A stretch of 64,000 nt of DNA from Saprospiraceae bacterium (GTDB taxonomy: Bacteria > Bacteroidota > Bacteroidia > Chitinophagales > Saprospiraceae), in NCBI GenBank assembly GCA_016714445.1, contig JADJNF010000009.1:310001-374000 (forward strand), read 5' to 3'. Positions 26,312-36,508 of this stretch are shown one piece after another. A program made the position numbers and the translations under genes. How positions within the stretch are numbered: the stretch's first letter is position 1; each line of letters starts with the position of its first letter. Under the pieces are notes generated by a model that saw only the letters and a program-made list of their open reading frames with translations, ran no database searches and was not told the DNA's origin.

Positions 26312-28733
26312 ATGAGAAAAAATTTAACTTTCCTTATTCTGTGGCTTAGTTTGATCTGCGCTGCACAAAACAATTCAGGTGTTATCAAAGTCAATGTAGA
26401 AGATGGATGTGGCAGTGATGCATTCGATAAGCCGGTCACCATTGATTTATATGAAATCACTGGCAATGATGTTATAAAAATAGCGTCAAACAACATTCAA
26501 CCTGCTCAGTTTGGCAATCTTGCCACAGGGGTAAAAGTATGAAATAAGAATATCTTCATCCGATAAACAACAGACCGATTTAACATGTAAGAGATGTGTT
26601 TGCATGAAGAGAGGCTATTTTGGGTGGCATGGCAATAATTATAATTTAGCAGCAATTTGGCCGGAGATGTCAATGCAAAGTGATATCATTTACTACTTTT
26701 GATTTAGTTACATGTTACGACATATGATAAAAATCAAACATTTGCCTTTGAAGGATGTTTTTTGTAGATGAGGCACATTTATTTAATAATACCGCGAATT
26801 TTTAAAATTTTACAACAGACGACATTTGATCGGGCATAACAAATGGACTAAAAGAAGTTACTTTTAAGGCTTACAAACAAGGCGCAGTAGCGTCTGCAAT
26901 TCACCTTATTGTTCAGTATGTACTGAAGATAGTACTTCTAAAGCAACCATTCAAATTCCTGACATGAATGTACATGCCGGAACTCCTATAGAATTCAATT
27001 CACTTTTAGCGGTAAAGGCAATGATGCCGGCTCACTGTTTACATTAAAATACTTGGATGCGGATATCTCAAAAGTATCTCCTTCGTCCGGTTACTTCCTC
27101 CAACCTTGTTGATTCAATATCTTCCATCCATATTGTAACGTTTTTAATCCAGAATTGTCCTGCTTTTTCAGAAATTGTCAGGATAAAGTTAACGCCACTT
27201 CGTTCAGGAAAACTAGCTTCATTTTTTGCTTTCAATGAAGATTTCAAAAAAGAATTTGTACATAAAGCAGATAATTGTCTGAAAACTTACCAAAAGGTCG
27301 TGCTAAATACTACGGGTCCATGTCCGGTCACCTGGCCTGCAGATACAACTATTCCGGATTGTGTAGCAGATTACAACGCAGGAAGCCCTGTTATAGACCC
27401 TGCATGTATACTTTTTGTATCGGTGGCATACCATGATCAGGTATTTGGCAATCCATGCAATAAAATACTAAGAACATGGACTGCAATAAACTGGCAAACC
27501 ATGGAAATATTTACCCATATACAGGTGATTACTATTGATGGAAATTATTCAACAGTATGTGTAGCTACAACCGTGGTGATAACAGATAGCCTGGTTGTCT
27601 ACGCAAATGATTTAATTAAAAATAATGTGATCGGGCATGTATATTCCTTTTCTGCCAATGACCCCAATCAAACCACAATGACACTGAAATATGAGTTGCC
27701 ATATGTGGTAGATCTGACAGTATATGACCTGACAGCCAACAGATTTTGTATTTCCAGGGTAACCAAGGTAAATGCGGGATGCAATGAGCCGGTGAAGGTA
27801 ATCGGGGAAATTTCACTGGAAGGAACCAATGGTTTTTTCCTTGCAAACGGAATGTTGTTTGATGGAGGTAACGAAGATCACTGTGTGGGCACCATATCTG
27901 ATTTTCAAATCAGGTTACTGCCTTCCGGGAATTTTGCCAGCCAGTTGATATTTAATTACGACCAATATAAAGGCACAAATATTATGGTAGCATTGAGGTA
28001 TAAAATCGATGGCAACTGGGTGAATCATGGTATGGTAAAAATAGTTTTCGTGAATGATTCAGCTTTGCCGCCTTTCGAACTGACCTGTTTTGACGACCCT
28101 GTAACTAAAAATGAACTGTTCGAAATTGCATTTTTTTCTCCGACATTTGATAATATTCTGGCACTTCAGGGAGCTATTCGTGTCAAAGATGCCATCGTAG
28201 TCAGTACCAAGAAGAAAAAATTGTCTGATATTGTTTTCAACGAAGAATTAAGGTCACTCAAATATCTATGGCTGTTACCTACGGTTACTTCGCAGTCATT
28301 CGGTGAAAGGGATACCTTATTTACCATGACGATATTACCAACAGTAAATGGTAATCTCTCTGATATATTAAGTACTGCTGAAGATTTGTTGAATTCAGAA
28401 GCTATTTTAAATGATTTTGGGCAAACAAAAATTGATTTGGTCTTTAAATTTCTCAGAAGATCCAGTGCAACTAACGATCTTGTACAAAAAGACATCACGC
28501 TGTACCCCAACCCGTCAAGCAATGGAGATTTTATCATTCAAACCAACGATTATGACAAAGCCAACATAAGAGTTTTTAATGAAGAGGGGCAGATGGTATA
28601 TACAAGTCAACAATCAGCGGTGGATGGTTTCATGCAAGTGTCTATGCCCGAAGACAGCAAAAATGGAGTATACTTTGTGCGTGTGGACAGTGAACAATAT
28701 TCCAGTATTAAAAAATTAATTATACTGAAGTAG
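26312..28733 (+). pseudogene. Broken T9SS-sorted secreted protein gene
   Basis: The 5' part (from the ATG at 26312) encodes a signal peptide (LTFLILWLSLICAAQ) and VIKVNVEDGCGSDAF, then stops at 26542. Translation of the next bases in another frame gives YEIRISSSDKQQTDL and CKRCVCMKRGYFGWHG, and further shifts are needed before the long frame at 27057-28733. That frame contains Cys-rich secreted domains and a C-terminal T9SS tail (LYPNPSSNGDFII to KKLIILK). At least three frame changes separate the pieces, more than one homopolymer error would explain, so real decay or a poor assembly patch is likely. It follows the sigma/anti-sigma operon and may be its target. Confidence 0.75.
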
Positions 28734-28821
28734 GTGGCCAGGGTCTGATGATGATGGGAAACAAAAAAAAATCCTTACATCAACAAACTCAGAGCATCTT
28801 TCATTTTCTCAAAATAGAAAA

Positions 28822-28854
28822 TGCCGTTATATCTTACAGATGTAACGGCATTAT
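28822..28854. terminator. Bidirectional terminator hairpin
   Basis: AATGCCGTTA and TAACGGCATT form a 10-bp stem between the T9SS gene (plus) and the aldolase gene (minus). T-rich sequence follows on the plus side and the A-rich flank serves the minus side. Confidence 0.75.
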
Positions 28855-28905
28855 CTTTTATAAAAATCTTTATACCGGCGAAAATTTATTTTAAGTATAA
28901 CTTGC

Positions 28906-29562
28906 CTATTTATTGGCTTTGGCGTGATCCTCCAGAAACTTTGCCAATCCGATATCCGTCAGCGGATGATTTAATAATCCCAATATACTGCTCAACGGAC
29001 AAGTGACAACATCAGCCCCAGCCTTTGCAGCCTGAACGATATGTAACGGAGTACGTATAGATGCTGCAAGAATTTCAGTCATATATCCTTGTATAGAATA
29101 GATGGAAGAAATTTCTTCGATCAGTTTGATTCCGTCCCACGATACATCATCAACTCTACCTACAAATGGAGACAGGTAAGTTGCACCTGCTTTTGCTGCA
29201 AGTATGGCCTGTCCTGCTGAAAACACCAATGTACAGTTAGTATTAATGCCTTTTTCAGAAAAATAGGATATTGCTTTTATTCCTTCTTTTATCATGGGTA
29301 TTTTGACCACGATATTGTCAGCCAGGTCAGCCAGTCTTTCTCCTTCTGAAATCATACCTTTAAAATCCGTGGCGATAACTTCTGCACTTACATCACCATC
29401 TACGATTTTACAGATTTTTTTGTAATGTGCGATGATATTTTTTTCGCCGGAAATCCCTTCCTTCGCCATAAGAGACGGATTAGTAGTGACCCCATCGAGT
29501 ATGCCAAGATCCATGGCTTCCTTTATCTGCTCAAGATTGGCAGTATCTATAAAAAATTTCAT
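28906..29562 (-). CDS. fsa: Transaldolase-like / fructose-6-phosphate aldolase
   Basis: 218 residues, the size of the short FSA/TalC class. The N-terminus MKFFIDTANLEQIK, VTTNPSLMAKEG (~25-36), the Schiff-base lysine in NIVVKIPM (K87), TLVFSAGQAILAAKAGATYL and SPFVGRVDD are all conserved. The reaction is transfer or cleavage of dihydroxyacetone units between sugar phosphates in the cytoplasm. The sequence alone does not separate transaldolase from F6P aldolase in this subfamily. It is a single gene convergent with the upstream T9SS gene and shares its terminator. Confidence 0.92.
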   Translation of the reverse strand: MKFFIDTANLEQIKEAMDLGILDGVTTNPSLMAKEGISGEKNIIAHYKKICKIVDGDVSAEVIATDFKGMISEGERLADLADNIVVKIPMIKEGIKAISYFSEKGINTNCTLVFSAGQAILAAKAGATYLSPFVGRVDDVSWDGIKLIEEISSIYSIQGYMTEILAASIRTPLHIVQAAKAGADVVTCPLSSILGLLNHPLTDIGLAKFLEDHAKANK

Positions 29563-29772
29563 AATGTGCTGAATTTTGTAATGAGAGAAGGCTTCTTAAA
29601 ATGCAAGTTATTTAAAAACATCTTGTTAATTTCCTCGCAAGCCATTAATCCTTAATACTTCAGCTTTTTTTCCTTCCGTAGCTATTGCTACGAAACTCTA
29701 AAAGAGCTTCGTCTTAATAATCAAGCACTTACGATTAACTTTAACATATGTTAGTAAATGACTTCAAAAAAT

Positions 29773-29863
29773 GTGAGGAAACATACCGAACCGCTCAACC
29801 TCCTACCCTTGCTGCATTTCTGCCCTGGGGGAGTTCGGAAGGAGCTGGCCGTATGCTCCTCAC
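29773..29863 (-). ncRNA. ffs: Signal recognition particle RNA, small bacterial type
   Basis: On the minus strand the ends GTGAGGA...TCCTCAC pair. The core contains CAGGGCAGAAATGCAGCAAG, which matches the conserved asymmetric/symmetric loop pattern of SRP domain IV (CAGG.C.GAA..GCAGCA). The length of about 91 nt fits the short SRP RNA of Bacteroidota. It binds Ffh and guides membrane protein targeting. The exact ends are estimated from the terminal helix. Confidence 0.75.
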
Positions 29864-29949
29864 GCCGCAAAAGTACAAATTTCAAAACAAATGTACCTAA
29901 TCCACAGAAAAAATATTCCACGGAAATTTATACGGCGGGTCAGCTTTTA

Positions 29950-30597
29950 TTACAACAGGCTCATTCTTAACAGGATGCAAAAAGACATTTCATAACAATG
30001 CAGGCCGATTGACTTGTCCGGCATAGGATATTCAGCCCCATATTTAAGATCCCCCAATATCGGGCAATCAATTTTGCTCAATTGAGCCCTGATCTGATGG
30101 GGTCTTCCTGTGAGCGGATTTACTTCCAAAAGTATTTTTCCATCCAATTCACCTTTTAACTGATATTTCAATATAGCTTCTTTGGTGCCGGACTTTTTGC
30201 TGGCGTAGGCTTTTACAATATTTTTGGTCTCATCTTTTGAAATGTGGTGAGTCAAAGTAGCAGAAAGCTCTTCCGGTCTTTTAGTCACTATGGCCAGATA
30301 TGTTTTATGAATGGTCTTTTCCTGGAGCATTTTATTCATTCTAATCAACGCTTTGGAAGTCCGGGCAAAAATAACTACCCCACTGACCGGTCGGTCCAAC
30401 CGGTGTATGACACCCAAAAAAACATCTCCGGGTTTATTGTATCTGGTTTTGATGTATTGTTTGACAGAATCTGCCAGTGTTTTGTCTCCCGTTTCGTCAC
30501 CATGCACCAAAGCACCTGCAGGCTTATTGATGGCAATAAGATGATTATCTTCAAAAATAACGGTTAAGCCTTCCAGGCTGATCTTTTGTCTTCGCAT
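29950..30597 (-). CDS. RluA/RluD-family pseudouridine synthase
   Basis: 215 residues from the ATG at 30597; the longer frame to 30678 adds an unlikely N-terminus. Visible motifs are VIFEDNHLIAINKPAGALVH, the catalytic HRLDRPVSGV (D68), KTYLAI and PLTGRPHQIRAQL, so uridine-to-pseudouridine isomerisation in rRNA or tRNA is expected. The called frame ends in an odd tail after YEMSF. If one T is added to the five-T run there, the protein continues LHPVKNEPVVIKADPPYKF, the normal ending of this family, to a stop at 29897. I therefore think the gene really spans 29897-30597 and the break is a homopolymer error. Confidence 0.88.
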   Translation of the reverse strand: MRRQKISLEGLTVIFEDNHLIAINKPAGALVHGDETGDKTLADSVKQYIKTRYNKPGDVFLGVIHRLDRPVSGVVIFARTSKALIRMNKMLQEKTIHKTYLAIVTKRPEELSATLTHHISKDETKNIVKAYASKKSGTKEAILKYQLKGELDGKILLEVNPLTGRPHQIRAQLSKIDCPILGDLKYGAEYPMPDKSIGLHCYEMSFCILLRMSLL

Positions 30598-31067
30598 AGT
30601 CACAAAGGTAATACTATTTTTCTTAGTTAGGAACCGTATGGCAAAATTGTGTACATGACATATTGCACGAAATATCATAAAGCTTAGATGTTTACAGATC
30701 CAACTTAAGAATTTGATGTCTTATTGTAATAGCGTTGGTTAAATGAAACGGTAGTGACACCAATACAAAACTGTTCGAACTTGTAGAATGTCCTGATTTT
30801 ATGTGCCGGGAAACCGGTGGGACTGAACGGTTGTAAAACAAGTCGATTGGTAAAAAGAATCAGATAAATGAACCGCAAAATACTGAATATCGGCTGCTAA
30901 GATGTTATATAAAAATTTAGATAAAAGACAGGAAGTGTTTTAAGGAATAAATGTAGTGAAGCATTTAAATATTTGAGCTCTAAGTTTTATTCACTTATTA
31001 TAGATTTTACATTTTAATTGTCAAAAATACTATACTTTTGTTTCAAAATAGCTTTCTGTACAAATAA
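30598..31067. promoter_or_regulatory. Divergent intergenic region
   Basis: About 470 bases between the pseudouridine synthase (minus) and the thioredoxin-like gene (plus). TACTTTTG at 31033-31040 matches the Bacteroidota -7 consensus TAnnTTTG and lies 27 bases before the start at 31068. The -33 element is unclear. Nothing else is recognisable. Confidence 0.4.
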
Positions 31068-31589
31068 ATGAAATTTATAAAAAGTAGTTTTTCCATATTT
31101 TGCATTTTATGTCTGTCTAATGTAATAAGTGCTAAAGACAGCATTACAGTGTACTTTTTTCTGCTGGATGAATGTCGGATTTGTCAGGAACTGGCACCGG
31201 AAATGAATTCTATCTACACCGAATACCAATCGGAGGTAGGTTTTCTTGGTTTGTTTCCCAATTTTTCTTCAAAATCAACAGGGATACAACATTTTAAAGA
31301 AAAGTATCAAATCAAATTCAATACCCGTACGGACTACTTTAAAAAGATGGCCCACAAATTTGAAGCAACCATATTGCCTGAAGTAATCGTTTATAATGAA
31401 ACATCAAAATCTATTTTGTATCGGGGAGCCATCAATGATCTTTTTTACACGCCGGGAAAAAGAAGACATTTTGTGCAAAACCATTATCTGAAAGACGCTT
31501 TAAAAGCCATATCCCAAAATAAACTACCAACTATATCAAAAAGCCAACCCATCGGATGTTTTATCAATTTTAATGATTCAATCAATTAA
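31068..31589 (+). CDS. Secreted thioredoxin-like protein
   Basis: 173 residues with a signal peptide (FSIFCILCLSNVISAKD). Residues ~25-130 show a thioredoxin fold: VYFFLLDECRICQELAPEM has the CxxC pair, and the cis-Pro region is ATILPEVIVYN. The C-terminus IGCFINF resembles redoxin-domain proteins that accompany copper monooxygenases. It starts an operon with the cytochrome c/copper monooxygenase gene six bases downstream. A periplasmic redox or maturation role for that enzyme is a reasonable inference. Confidence 0.75.
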   Translation: MKFIKSSFSIFCILCLSNVISAKDSITVYFFLLDECRICQELAPEMNSIYTEYQSEVGFLGLFPNFSSKSTGIQHFKEKYQIKFNTRTDYFKKMAHKFEATILPEVIVYNETSKSILYRGAINDLFYTPGKRRHFVQNHYLKDALKAISQNKLPTISKSQPIGCFINFNDSIN

Positions 31590-31595
31590 ATGTAA

Positions 31596-33200
31596 ATGAA
31601 AATGATTTTAAGAACACTTATGTTGTTAATTTTTATTGGAATGAGTTTTTTGAATTTTGCCCAGCCGACTTTTTCAAAAGATGTAGCACCTATCATTTTC
31701 AAACACTGTACGAGTTGTCACAGGGCAGGTGAAATAGGACCTATGCCACTCACCAGCTATGATGAAGTCCGCAACTGGGCAGGAACCATCAGATATGTGA
31801 CATCCCAAGGTATCATGCCGCCCTGGAAAGCAGATCATGCTTACTCCCGATTTCTGGATGAAAACTACCTCAGTGAAAATGAGATAAAAACAATATCGGA
31901 TTGGGTAGATGCTGGTGCACCACAAGGGAATCAAAATGAAACACCCTCACTGCCTGTATTTCCAACCAATTCCTTGCTGGGTACACCTGATTTGGTTTTA
32001 ACCTTCAAAGAATCATATGTTCATAAAGGAAACGGCAAAGATGAATACAGATATTTTGTTATACCAACAGGTCTGACAGAAAATAAAAAAATAAAAGCCG
32101 TAGAACTCAGACCTGGCAATACCAAAATAGTCCACCATGCTTTGTTTTTTGCTGATCAGTCCGGTAAAGCAAGACAATATGATAACAATACAGCTGAATA
32201 TGGCTTTTCAGTAGATGATAATCCGGATTTTAATGTGTTGGAAGTGATCAACAGAGACCAGTTTCCAGGCTATGTACCCGGGCAGAAACCTAGAAATTTC
32301 CCTGATGGTTTGGCACAAAATCTGCCCGCCAACAGTGATCTGGTCATACAGATGCATTACGCACCTTGGAGTGTCAATGAGTCAGACTCATCTTCCGTCA
32401 ACATATTTTTTGCTAAGGACAATGAAGTAATAGAACGTACGGTAAAGGATTATATCATGTTGCCATTTAATCTGGTAACCGGTACAAATAGCTTTTTTAT
32501 CCTGCCCAATCAAATAAAAAAATTCGAAGGAGTATATACCGTTCCGGCTGACATCAGTCTGGTGGGTATATTCCCACACATGCACTATCTGGGCAAAAAC
32601 TGGGAAGTGTACATAGAAAATCCTGATGGGAGCAAGACCAACTTAATTAAAATAAATGATTGGGATTTTAATTGGCAGGGAGGCTATTATTTTGACAAGT
32701 ATAAGATTGCAAAAAAAGGCAGCAAAATACATGCATTTGCCACATATGACAATACCGCCAACAATCCTGCCAATCCTACCAGTCCACCGAAATTTGTAAC
32801 CTGGGGGGAAGGTACCAAGGATGAAATGTACTACCTTCCACTCTTGTATGTGCCTTATAAAAACGGAGATGAAAATGTAATTTTTGATCAGAATACAACT
32901 TCTGTCATTGAAACTACATCCGGGTCATCGATAAAAGCGACTCTCTATCCCAATCCAGTCAAAAGCAATGATGACACACCTATTCATATAGATTTTACAC
33001 TGGACAGAGGCATGCCGGTAAGTATTGATGTATTTGATGTAAATGGTCGTATTGTCAGGACACTGAAGGAAAATGAGTTCTACTCTCAAGGCAGTCATCT
33101 GGTTCATCTTCAAGCCAATCATCTGCAGAAAGGTTTGTACGTCATTAAGATAAGTACCATGTCAGGTTCAACTGCTCTGCCTCTGATGATTACTGAATAA
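31596..33200 (+). CDS. Cytochrome c - type II copper monooxygenase-like protein with T9SS tail
   Basis: 534 residues. Signal peptide (LMLLIFIGMSFLNFAQ), then a cytochrome c heme site CTSCH (~residues 38-42) with a distal Met region (GIMPPWK). Residues ~125-420 resemble PHM/DBH copper type II ascorbate-dependent monooxygenases: IVHHALFF (Cu-binding HH), LVIQMHYAPW and GIFPHMHYLGKNW supply the His and Met ligands. The last ~80 residues (LYPNPVKSNDDTP...) are a T9SS type A sorting domain, so it is exported to the cell surface. It should hydroxylate a substrate with electrons delivered through the fused heme. The substrate is unknown. Confidence 0.85.
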   Translation: MKMILRTLMLLIFIGMSFLNFAQPTFSKDVAPIIFKHCTSCHRAGEIGPMPLTSYDEVRNWAGTIRYVTSQGIMPPWKADHAYSRFLDENYLSENEIKTISDWVDAGAPQGNQNETPSLPVFPTNSLLGTPDLVLTFKESYVHKGNGKDEYRYFVIPTGLTENKKIKAVELRPGNTKIVHHALFFADQSGKARQYDNNTAEYGFSVDDNPDFNVLEVINRDQFPGYVPGQKPRNFPDGLAQNLPANSDLVIQMHYAPWSVNESDSSSVNIFFAKDNEVIERTVKDYIMLPFNLVTGTNSFFILPNQIKKFEGVYTVPADISLVGIFPHMHYLGKNWEVYIENPDGSKTNLIKINDWDFNWQGGYYFDKYKIAKKGSKIHAFATYDNTANNPANPTSPPKFVTWGEGTKDEMYYLPLLYVPYKNGDENVIFDQNTTSVIETTSGSSIKATLYPNPVKSNDDTPIHIDFTLDRGMPVSIDVFDVNGRIVRTLKENEFYSQGSHLVHLQANHLQKGLYVIKISTMSGSTALPLMITE

Positions 33201-33280
33201 GCCCGGCGATTTGGGGACTTTTTCAAAATATGAAAGAATCTTAAAAATCTTTCCTGTTATTATACATTTATTGAAAATAA

Positions 33281-33314
33281 TTTTGCTTCAGAACAGATAA
33301 AACACTTATCTTTG
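33281..33314 (+). promoter_or_regulatory. Probable sigma-A promoter of gapA
   Basis: TATCTTTG at 33307-33314 fits the Bacteroidota -7 box TAnnTTTG. TTTTGC at 33281-33286 is a reasonable -33 element about 20 bases upstream. This leaves a ~140-nt AT-rich 5' leader before the gapA start at 33463. Confidence 0.5.
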
Positions 33315-33462
33315 CAGTACAGAATTAAGTTTGGATAAACTGATGATATTTCAAAGCCAAACCATTTGATTATATTATTTCATCAGTTTTACAAAATATT
33401 GTTTCTGAATCTTTACATAATGTTATTATCACACTAAGTTTTAAAATTTAATCAATATTATC

Positions 33463-34476
33463 ATGGCAAAAATAAAAATAGCTATCAATGGATTCGGCAG
33501 AATCGGAAAATTGGTGTACAGACAAATTTATAACATGGAAGGAATTGATGTCGTAGCCATCAATGACCTGACCAGTCCAAAGGTTTTGGCTCATCTACTG
33601 AAGTACGATACAGCTCAGGGCAGATTTAATGAAGATGTAACAGCAGGTGAAGACAGCATCTTTGTAAATGGTGAAGAAATAAAAGTATATGCACAAAAAG
33701 ATCCTTCACAAATTCCATGGGCGTCGCATGATGTAGACGTTGTGTTGGAATGTACAGGATTTTTTACAGATAAAGCAAAAGCTGAAGCACATATCACAGC
33801 CGGAGCTAAAAAAGTAGTAATTTCTGCTCCTGCCACAGGCGACTTGAAGACCGTAGTTTATAATGTAAATCACGATATTCTTGATGGAACAGAAACAGTC
33901 ATCAGTTGCGCAAGTTGTACGACCAACTGTCTGGCTCCTATGGCTCAGGTACTGGAGAAAGAATATGGTATTGTATCAGGATTGATGACCACCATACATG
34001 CGTATACCAATGACCAAAACACGCAGGATTCACCACATGCCAAAGGAGACATGAGAAGGGCCAGAGCTGCAGCTCAAAACATCGTACCCAATAGTACAGG
34101 AGCAGCAAAAGCTATTGGCTTGGTTATCCCAAGTCTGAAAGGTAAGCTGGATGGAGGAGCTCAGAGAGTACCTACGCTTACAGGTTCATTGACAGAGCTG
34201 GTGACAGTTTTAAGTAAAAAAGTAACTGTTGACGAAGTTAATGCAGCCATGAAGGCAGCTGCCAATGAAAGTTTTGGATACAATGTAGACGATATCGTAA
34301 GTAGCGACATTATAGGTACAACCTACGGCAGTATATTTGATGCTACCCAGACAAAAGTGGTTACCAATGGCGATGTTCAACTGGTAAAAACAGTCAGTTG
34401 GTATGACAATGAAATGAGTTATGTATCTCAGTTGGTGAGAACATTGCATCTTTTTGCCGGATTGATTAAAAAATAA
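33463..34476 (+). CDS. gapA: Glyceraldehyde-3-phosphate dehydrogenase, type I
   Basis: 337 residues. NAD-binding INGFGRIGKLVYRQ (residues 8-21) and the active site SCASCTTNCLAP with catalytic C152 are intact, as are the typical AIGLVIPSLKGKLDGGAQRV and WYDNEMSYVSQLVRT segments. It oxidises glyceraldehyde 3-phosphate to 1,3-bisphosphoglycerate in glycolysis. It is followed by its own terminator and then pgk, the next enzyme of the pathway. Confidence 0.98.
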   Translation: MAKIKIAINGFGRIGKLVYRQIYNMEGIDVVAINDLTSPKVLAHLLKYDTAQGRFNEDVTAGEDSIFVNGEEIKVYAQKDPSQIPWASHDVDVVLECTGFFTDKAKAEAHITAGAKKVVISAPATGDLKTVVYNVNHDILDGTETVISCASCTTNCLAPMAQVLEKEYGIVSGLMTTIHAYTNDQNTQDSPHAKGDMRRARAAAQNIVPNSTGAAKAIGLVIPSLKGKLDGGAQRVPTLTGSLTELVTVLSKKVTVDEVNAAMKAAANESFGYNVDDIVSSDIIGTTYGSIFDATQTKVVTNGDVQLVKTVSWYDNEMSYVSQLVRTLHLFAGLIKK

Positions 34477-34486
34477 TCCAACATAT

Positions 34487-34522
34487 AAAAAAAGGGTGAT
34501 CCAAAAGGGTTGCCCTTTTTTA
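34487..34522 (+). terminator. Hairpin with T-run between gapA and pgk
   Basis: AAAAAAGGG and CCCTTTTTT flank an imperfect inner stem GATCC/GGGTT. The run of six T fits an intrinsic terminator, perhaps partial, since pgk starts only 30 bases later. Confidence 0.65.
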
Positions 34523-34551
34523 ATTAAATCATCTTATTAAATTTAACTACC

Positions 34552-35748
34552 ATGATAAATTTTCAAAATACCAACTTCAAAGATAAAAAAGTAGTCATGC
34601 GGGTAGACTTTAATGTTCCGCTCAATGCTGAACTTCAGGTGACAGACGATACCAGAATATCTTCAGCCGTATCTACCATTAAAAAAATATTGGCGGACGG
34701 CGGTTCAGTAGTTCTGATGAGTCACCTGGGCAGACCCAAAGGTGGACCTGAAGCAAAATACTCCCTTAAACATATTATCTCTTTTCTTCAGACCTATTTC
34801 CCTGACGTGAAGATCCAATTTGCGGATGACTGTGTGTCAGATGAAGCTTTTTCACTTTCAAAAAGCCTGAAAAGCGGTGAAATCCTTTTGCTCGAAAATC
34901 TGCGTTTCTACCCTGAAGAAGAAAAAGGAAATCCTGCTTTTGCAGAAAAATTAAGTAACCACGGTGATATCTATATCAATGATGCATTTGGAACAGCACA
35001 CAGAGAACATGCTTCTACAGCAACAATCGCCAGATATTTTGATACTGACCACAAAGGATTTGGATACCTGATGGCCGCAGAAGTTGAAAATGCCACCAAG
35101 CTTTTACACGGTGCTGAAAAACCGGTAACTGCCATCGTGGGTGGTGCAAAAGTTTCTGATAAAATTCAACTGTTGGAAAGACTGATCGATAGTATGGACA
35201 ATATCCTGATCGGTGGAGGTATGGCTTATACATTTCTTTCTGCATTGGGTGGCAAGATAGGCAATTCACTTTTTGAGCCTGACTATGTTGACCTTGCACT
35301 TAAGATCATGGATAAAGCCAAAACCAACAACACAGCCATTTACCTGCCAAAAGACAATATAGCAGCAGATAAATTTGCTCCGGATGCAGAAAGTAAGGAA
35401 GTAGATAGTTACCACATTCCGGACGGATGGATGGGTCTCGACATCGGACCAAAAACCATAGCAGAGTTTTCATCCATCATCAAGACCTCCAAAACCATCT
35501 TGTGGAACGGACCAATGGGTGTATTTGAGTTTGATAAATTTGCAACCGGAACATTTTCAATAGCCAAAGCACTTGCCGAAGCTACTGATGCCGGTGCCTT
35601 TTCACTGATCGGAGGAGGTGACAGTGCTTCAGCGATCAATAAATCAGGACTGGAAGACAGGGTGAGTTTTGTGTCTACCGGTGGTGGTGCCATGCTGGAA
35701 TTTCTCGAAGGCAAGGAATTGCCGGGTATAAAAGCGATGGCAGATTAA
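34552..35748 (+). CDS. pgk: Phosphoglycerate kinase
   Basis: 398 residues, full length. KVVMRVDFNVPL, MSHLGRPKGG, LLLENLRFYPEEE, NDAFGTAHREHAS, IVGGAKVSDKI and the C-terminal SLIGGGDSASAINKSG and FVSTGGGAMLEFLEG are all conserved. It transfers the phosphate of 1,3-bisphosphoglycerate to ADP. The gapA-pgk order is common. The hairpin at 35758-35795 ends the unit. Confidence 0.98.
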   Translation: MINFQNTNFKDKKVVMRVDFNVPLNAELQVTDDTRISSAVSTIKKILADGGSVVLMSHLGRPKGGPEAKYSLKHIISFLQTYFPDVKIQFADDCVSDEAFSLSKSLKSGEILLLENLRFYPEEEKGNPAFAEKLSNHGDIYINDAFGTAHREHASTATIARYFDTDHKGFGYLMAAEVENATKLLHGAEKPVTAIVGGAKVSDKIQLLERLIDSMDNILIGGGMAYTFLSALGGKIGNSLFEPDYVDLALKIMDKAKTNNTAIYLPKDNIAADKFAPDAESKEVDSYHIPDGWMGLDIGPKTIAEFSSIIKTSKTILWNGPMGVFEFDKFATGTFSIAKALAEATDAGAFSLIGGGDSASAINKSGLEDRVSFVSTGGGAMLEFLEGKELPGIKAMAD

Positions 35749-35757
35749 ACATCAATA

Positions 35758-35795
35758 AAATAAAAGAGATCAGAGCACATTTTGATCTCTTTTAT
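35758..35795. terminator. Bidirectional terminator between pgk and the DUF1801-like gene
   Basis: AATAAAAGAGATCA pairs with TGATCTCTTTTATT, a 14-bp perfect stem with T-runs on both sides. It overlaps the last codons of the minus-strand gene. Confidence 0.8.
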
Positions 35796-36217
35796 TTTTT
35801 ATCCAAAGACGTTTTTATCATTCTTTGAAGGACATTCAGATCGATCTCATCCATTCTGTTGATATAGAGACATCCTACACCGGTCTTATGTTTGCCCAAT
35901 TCATTCAGCGCTTCCCCATGCTCTTGAATACCCACATTAAGATACAATGACAAATTTGCCTTGCGTGGAGAAAAACCTATCAGCAACCAATCCACTTCTC
36001 TTCCTGTAGCCGGACTTTTATATATTTTATGACCAAATCCAATGATAGAATTGCTCCACAAGACCGGATCTTCTCCCGTCGCATTTTTCATCATTTCCAA
36101 CAACAAAAAACAGTCTTTGCGCTTTTGTTCATCCTGAACTTTATTGATAAAATCATCTACACTCTCTAGGGTTGGTTTTGTTTTTATCTCCACCAATTTT
36201 GATTTTTTAACCGCCAT
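35792..36217 (-). CDS. DUF1801-family protein
   Basis: 141 residues, single cytoplasmic domain. SVDDFINKVQDEQKRKDCFL, GEDPVLWSNSIIGFGHKIYK, WLLIGFSPRKANLSLYL and GKHKTGVGCLYINRMDEID are typical of DUF1801 (YdhG-like) proteins. The biochemical role is unknown. It is a single gene convergent with pgk. Confidence 0.88.
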   Translation of the reverse strand: MAVKKSKLVEIKTKPTLESVDDFINKVQDEQKRKDCFLLLEMMKNATGEDPVLWSNSIIGFGHKIYKSPATGREVDWLLIGFSPRKANLSLYLNVGIQEHGEALNELGKHKTGVGCLYINRMDEIDLNVLQRMIKTSLDKK

Positions 36218-36508
36218 AAGGTGCCAGTATTGTTTTATTTTTCAAATATATATTTTATGTATGACTTTGATGAATAGTTGATATTTGTTTTGTCCATGCC
36301 AAAGGCAGACAAGCTTGATTTTTGAATATTTTAAGCAAAAGTATTATCTTAAATTACACCTTAGAAAATAGTAAAAATTTAAAAGTACACACTCTTAAAA
36401 ATTAATTGATATAAATTGCCACGTTTGGTCTGTTTATCGTGTATTGATAATGTAAGTTAAGTGCATTTGACAAAAAATTCTTTATTAATACTTTTAAAAA
36501 TATCTGTT
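36218..36508. other. Intergenic region upstream of second sigma operon
   Basis: 291 AT-rich bases between divergent genes. No terminator, RNA or clear TAnnTTTG box can be defended. It presumably holds promoters for both directions. Confidence 0.4.
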